Below are positions 61,174 to 64,000 of a DNA stretch of 64,000 nt, piece after piece. A model generated the notes under the pieces. It did no database searches and was not told the DNA's origin. It was given only the letters and a program-made list of their open reading frames with translations. Within the stretch, counting starts at the first letter, position 1; each line of letters begins with the position of its first letter. Source of the stretch: Sycon ciliatum (lineage: Eukaryota; Porifera; Calcarea; Leucosolenida; Sycettidae); assembly GCF_964019385.1 (NCBI RefSeq), contig NC_088645.1:37105432-37169431 (forward strand), read 5' to 3'. A program made the position numbers and the translations under genes.

Positions 61174-64000
61174 ACATGCACGCGCGCACGGACTTGCACA
61201 CACACACACACACATGCACGTAAACGCACGTGCACACATACACTTACTCACACACACACATTCACCCACACAGACGTGCATGCACACCCCCAACCCCCCC
61301 CCCCCCCCCCCCCACACACACACATTCACCCCCCCCCCCCCCTCCACATACACACATTCACCCCCCCCCCCCCCCACACACACACATTCACCCCCCCCCC
61401 CCCACACACACATAATGGCACAGTATGCAGCCACCGTTTTCTTTTTTCTTTACTCTATTTCACGCACTTACGGCTTTCTTCATTCAGCTCTATTTCACGC
61501 ACTTACCTAGGGTACCCTGTAAAAAGACTCACAGTCTGTGGGGATTGCCCTAGTAAAATAATAAATACTACTACTACTACTACTACACACACATTCACCC
61601 CCACCCACACACACACACACATTCACCCCCCCCCCCACACACACACACATTCACCCCCCCCCCCCCCCCCCCACACACACACATTCACCCCCCCCCCCCA
61701 CACACACACACATTCACCCCCCCCCCCCCCCCACACACACACACATCCCCCCCCCCCACACACAAACATGCCCATGTCTATCCTACGCTCTGAGTCAGCA
61801 AGCTTACCGTGCAGTAGGTTGCTATGGAGACGCACGTCTGCTCCCCAATGTTGCGACACATAGCTAGGTTGATGGAGGCCAGCTGAGCTCCAAGTTTCTC
61901 ACAGAGCTGCACGGAGCAACACAATACAATAGAACTCCTCTTTTATACAGGTGTAAGGATCTCGGCACACACAAGAAGTCGGATCGATAAGGTTCTGAAT
62001 TACTCTTGAAAGAAGGCTTCAAGAGGCACTGCCCGCACCCCTCTTATACGGGCATGTTTGGACAGGGCACTGCCCGCACCCCTCTTATCCGGGCATGTTT
62101 GAACAGGGCACTGCCCACACTCCCCATTATCCGGGCAGGCTGGGACACGGCACTGCCTGAACTAGGAGCAGCCCACAGCTCGGAACACAGGGACACGAAG
62201 GAAAGAATTGAATGGTTGCTTGGTTGCGTTTCGTAGATGCGTTTTGCGCTATGGTGTCAGGTCATTGAATGCCTCAGTACCCCGTCAGTCGTTTGCCTTG
62301 TCGCATAATATGATCCGGTTACATTAGTAGACCGCTAGTCAACATTTTGTCTTTTCCCACACACAAGAATTGAACGAGTTGTTTGTTGGTATCGTAGTTT
62401 GCTGATTCCCCAGTGGCATGAAACTCAGATCAACAACTACTACGACTTTTTTTGCACAAAGAGTGTCTCACAACGATCACACGATCATACAGGATATCCA
62501 TGTTGATTCCACCTCCACTCAGCCCCTGCATCTATGGGTCACATGATGTCGGCCATGTTGATTCCACCTCCAGTCAACCACTGCATCTATGGGTCACATG
62601 ACGTCATGTTTGGACATGGCACTGCCCACATCCCTCTTATCCGGGCACACGCAAATGCACCCACACATGCAGTCAACCACTGCATCTATGGGTCACATGA
62701 CGTCGGCCATGTTGATTCCACCTCCACTCAACCCCTGCATCTATGGGTCACATGACATCGGCCATGTTATTTCCCCTGCACTCAACCCCTGCATCTATGG
62801 GTCACATGACGTCGGCCATGTTGGTCCCACTGTCCACATGAAATGATCACTATTCTACAGAAATTTAGTCACATGACAATGATGTGAAGCTACTCTATTT
62901 CCCACAGTGCCGCAGTATTGCCAATTGCGATTGCACTCGCTAGAAGTTATGTACTGCCACAAGCTTCTTGGCCACACTTGGCGCTGCCTTCAGGGTAAAT
63001 GCAGCACATTGCTTAGCGGTATGTTCAGTCCTCTTAATGCCAGCCGTGCCAGTCAGGGAAATCGAGCACTTAAATTTCCAGTCACTAAGACATCCGCTGG
63101 CACACATTCTGCCTCATTCCAATGTGTATCACTGTGGAACAGGCTCCAGCCCGACATCAGGAAAATCCCACAGTACGACCGATTCATGCGATCCCTCCCA
63201 GCACATGCTGCTTTTCAGTAATGCCACTGCCCGCTGTATTATTATTTCCTTTACTGGCCTAACTGGCTTTTACAATGTAATACTTTACTACCCACTCTAC
63301 TCAGTGTCATTACCTTCGTTGGCCTTTTATAATTTATTCTCCTTTTTAGTCGATATCATGTAATTAGGCAAATTTGCCTGTTTGTTCTTCGACTCTAAAT
63401 AAACAAAAAAAAAAAAAGTGCCCACACATTTCATGGTTCACTTTATACTCAGTTATAGGCGATTCAGACTACGGTCAAAATCACGTCTGAACTTGAGTTT
63501 CCATGGTGATGCAGGCGTGTTTCAAAATGTTATGTACAATCGCCGATCAAACACGTCTGAGCCATGGAAACGTGGTCACAGTTGGTCGTAGTCTGAATAG
63601 CCTATTAGACTAAGCCTTCTGCATCCATAGGAACGCCACCACCTTGCAAAGAACAAAAGGTGCACATACAGCGCCTAAAGTGGTGGGAGGCGAGTAGATC
63701 AGACCCACCACCAAGTGGTCGAAGATAGAAAATCCCATTCGCTGCATCCGGGTTTCCCCCGCACAGTACAGTGAAAACAGGTACTCATCGAGTGCAGGGG
63801 TCGACATGCTTATCACGACGTACGAACTGAACGGCGGCGTCGGCGATCGGCGATCCGCTCAAGTCCAGATGCTCAAGCTGTGTGAGCGCGGACGAGTTGA
63901 CTCCTTGCATCAAATAGTGGTCAGGAACAGTGCTGCAGTTGTGCAGACGTTGCAATGTGGCTCTCCTCTCTTGGTCCTGGAAGATCTCACCAACAGCCGA
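58313..64000 (-). CDS. F-box/LRR-type leucine-rich-repeat protein, 3' six exons (gene enters from the right edge)
   Basis: Exons 64000-63824 (partial), 61906-61808, 60777-60655, 59616-59461, 58903-58718 and 58435-58313 are all phase 0 and give 287 residues. The sequence is a run of cysteine-containing LRRs of the FBXL/AMN1 type: [84 protein letters not shown]. It ends in a non-LRR tail ([12 protein letters not shown] ... FAPDSDER, stop). In FBXL proteins such repeats form the substrate-binding arc of an SCF ubiquitin ligase; whether an F-box is present cannot be seen because the N-terminus lies outside. A plain AMN1-like LRR protein is the alternative. It is convergent with the tetraspan gene; stop codons are about 3 kb apart. 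Confidence 0.82.
58718..58903 (-). CDS. LRR gene exon ([10 protein letters not shown]...)
   Basis: 62 codons, acceptor catgcag|GTA, donor GAG|gtatgg. Two and a half repeats: [49 protein letters not shown]. Confidence 0.85.
58930..58945. repeat. Poly-G run
   Basis: About 14 consecutive G near the LRR gene exon at 58718-58903. Confidence 0.85.
59281..59420. mobile_element. Foldback element, about 55-bp arms
   Basis: agaagacggaaaaagtgttt, actctgagtttcacgcacta and gatcatcag are mirrored around a ~25-bp loop. In an LRR-gene intron. Confidence 0.85.
59461..59616 (-). CDS. LRR gene exon ([10 protein letters not shown]...)
   Basis: 52 codons, acceptor cgtacag|CTG, donor GAC|gtaagt. Two LRRs: [18 protein letters not shown] and [11 protein letters not shown]. 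Confidence 0.83.
59650..59855. repeat. (CA)n microsatellite
   Basis: Long CA repeat with catg and cga interruptions, just before the LRR exon acceptor on the minus strand. Confidence 0.93.
60188..60292. repeat. 30-bp minisatellite, 3 copies
   Basis: aaaccaggta(g/t)ttctatgtg-type units in tandem. Confidence 0.85.
60377..60580 (+). repeat. Diverged single arm of the 11.3-11.9 kb palindrome
   Basis: Shares ggcacaatc(c/t)tcctcagcc, gcagggagtggtgc and cgtgagtcagtcaag with the palindrome, at roughly 80% by eye. Confidence 0.75.
60655..60777 (-). CDS. LRR gene exon (ALVSLNMA...)
   Basis: 41 codons, acceptor gtctgcag|GCA, donor AAG|gtacta. Encodes [10 protein letters not shown] and [11 protein letters not shown]. 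The donor is weak beyond GT, but frame and LRR spacing continue into the next exon. Confidence 0.75.
60826..60925. repeat. 12-bp minisatellite, about 8 copies
   Basis: tatgcacattgc units grade into tatgcactacgc units. Confidence 0.88.
61000..61770. repeat. (CA)n and repeated poly-C block
   Basis: CA repeats to about 61285, then nine or so units of acacattca followed by 9-18 C. A LINE tail (61509-61592) with a (TAC)n run splits the block. On the LRR coding strand this is a series of long G runs. Confidence 0.92.
61509..61592 (+). repeat. LINE-type 3' tail with (TAC)n
   Basis: agggtaccctgtaaaaagac, gggattgccctagtaaaata and a short TAC run; matches the 31365 tail in reverse. Confidence 0.7.
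61808..61906 (-). CDS. LRR gene exon (LCEKLGAQ...)
   Basis: 33 codons, acceptor ccgtgcag|CTC, donor ACG|gtaagc. Encodes [20 protein letters not shown], one LRR with the C-R-N-I turn of the cysteine-containing class. Confidence 0.8.
62015..62150. repeat. About 40-bp minisatellite
   Basis: Repeated gggcactgcccgcacccctc and ttatccgggcatgtttg units; another unit is at 62617-62650. Confidence 0.8.
62495..62835. repeat. 54-bp minisatellite, about 5-6 copies
   Basis: Units contain ttgattccacctccactca, cctgcatctatgggtcacat and gacgtcggccatg; one unit is interrupted by a piece of the 40-bp repeat. Confidence 0.85.
62907..63417 (+). mobile_element. LINE 3' end with poly(A)
   Basis: A frame at 62907-63221 contains [14 protein letters not shown] and [19 protein letters not shown], the WN-LP-type C-terminal motif of LINE ORF2. 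It is followed by a short 3' UTR and a poly(A) run (63405-63417). The element is 5'-truncated and lies in an LRR-gene intron. Confidence 0.75.
63610..63765 (-). repeat. Dispersed repeat family R1, copy 3
   Basis: Reads taggaacgccaccacctt, gtggtgggaggcgagtagat and cccattcgctgcatcc, same orientation as 11945-12070. Lies 58 bp from the LRR exon donor. Confidence 0.78.
63824..64000 (-). CDS. LRR gene, first visible exon (partial)
   Basis: 59 codons in the window, donor TTC|gtacgt. Contains [18 protein letters not shown], a full LRR core. The upstream end is outside the window. Confidence 0.78.

Overview
The window is animal nuclear DNA. It has three intron-rich protein genes, kilobase-scale introns, long (CA)n/(GT)n and poly-C tracts, many inverted-repeat DNA transposons and decayed LINEs. 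Repeated TACATGTA-type words and the gene content suggest a marine invertebrate, perhaps a sponge or another early-branching animal, but the sequence alone does not settle the species. No bacterial genes, CRISPR array, rRNA or tRNA was seen.

Layout. (1) About 0.2-14.5 kb, minus strand: the first nine coding exons (217 codons) of a CCZ1 orthologue, the Rab7-activating MON1-CCZ1 subunit. It runs off the left edge. Intron 5 holds an 84-copy, 57-bp minisatellite (1970-6763) ending 14 bp from the exon 5 splice donor. Intron 4 holds a 468-bp tandem duplication, a 153-bp tandem array and a nearly 600-bp palindrome. (2) 14.5-26 kb: no convincing host gene, only MITEs, inverted repeats and LINE 3' fragments. 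(3) 25.98-55.32 kb, plus strand: a seven-exon gene for a predicted 1787-residue tetraspan membrane protein. It has very long Ser/Thr/Gly-rich cytosolic tails, N-glycosylation sequons in both predicted extracellular loops, and a C-terminal ETRV that fits a class I PDZ ligand. I could not name its family. (4) 58.3-64 kb, minus strand: the last six exons of an F-box/LRR-type (FBXL/AMN1-like) leucine-rich-repeat protein, entering from the right edge. The CCZ1 and tetraspan genes are divergent; the tetraspan and LRR genes are convergent.

The introns of the tetraspan gene are a dense transposon record. They hold four TTAA-flanked elements whose termini read CCCTTT (one end reads CACTTT), a hAT-like composite with a LINE nested inside it, a second nested MITE pair, two related ~0.8-kb TIR elements, and two long inverted-repeat elements (43.6-45.4 and 48.0-50.7 kb). 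The two long inverted-repeat elements encode AT-hook proteins ending in a GIY-YIG-like tail. These are the most unusual objects here. One arm of the 48-50.7 kb palindrome carries a TTAA element that the other arm lacks, so the empty and filled target sites sit side by side.

Exon coordinates were read by hand from splice signals, phase and protein continuity. They fit phase at every junction but have no transcript support.
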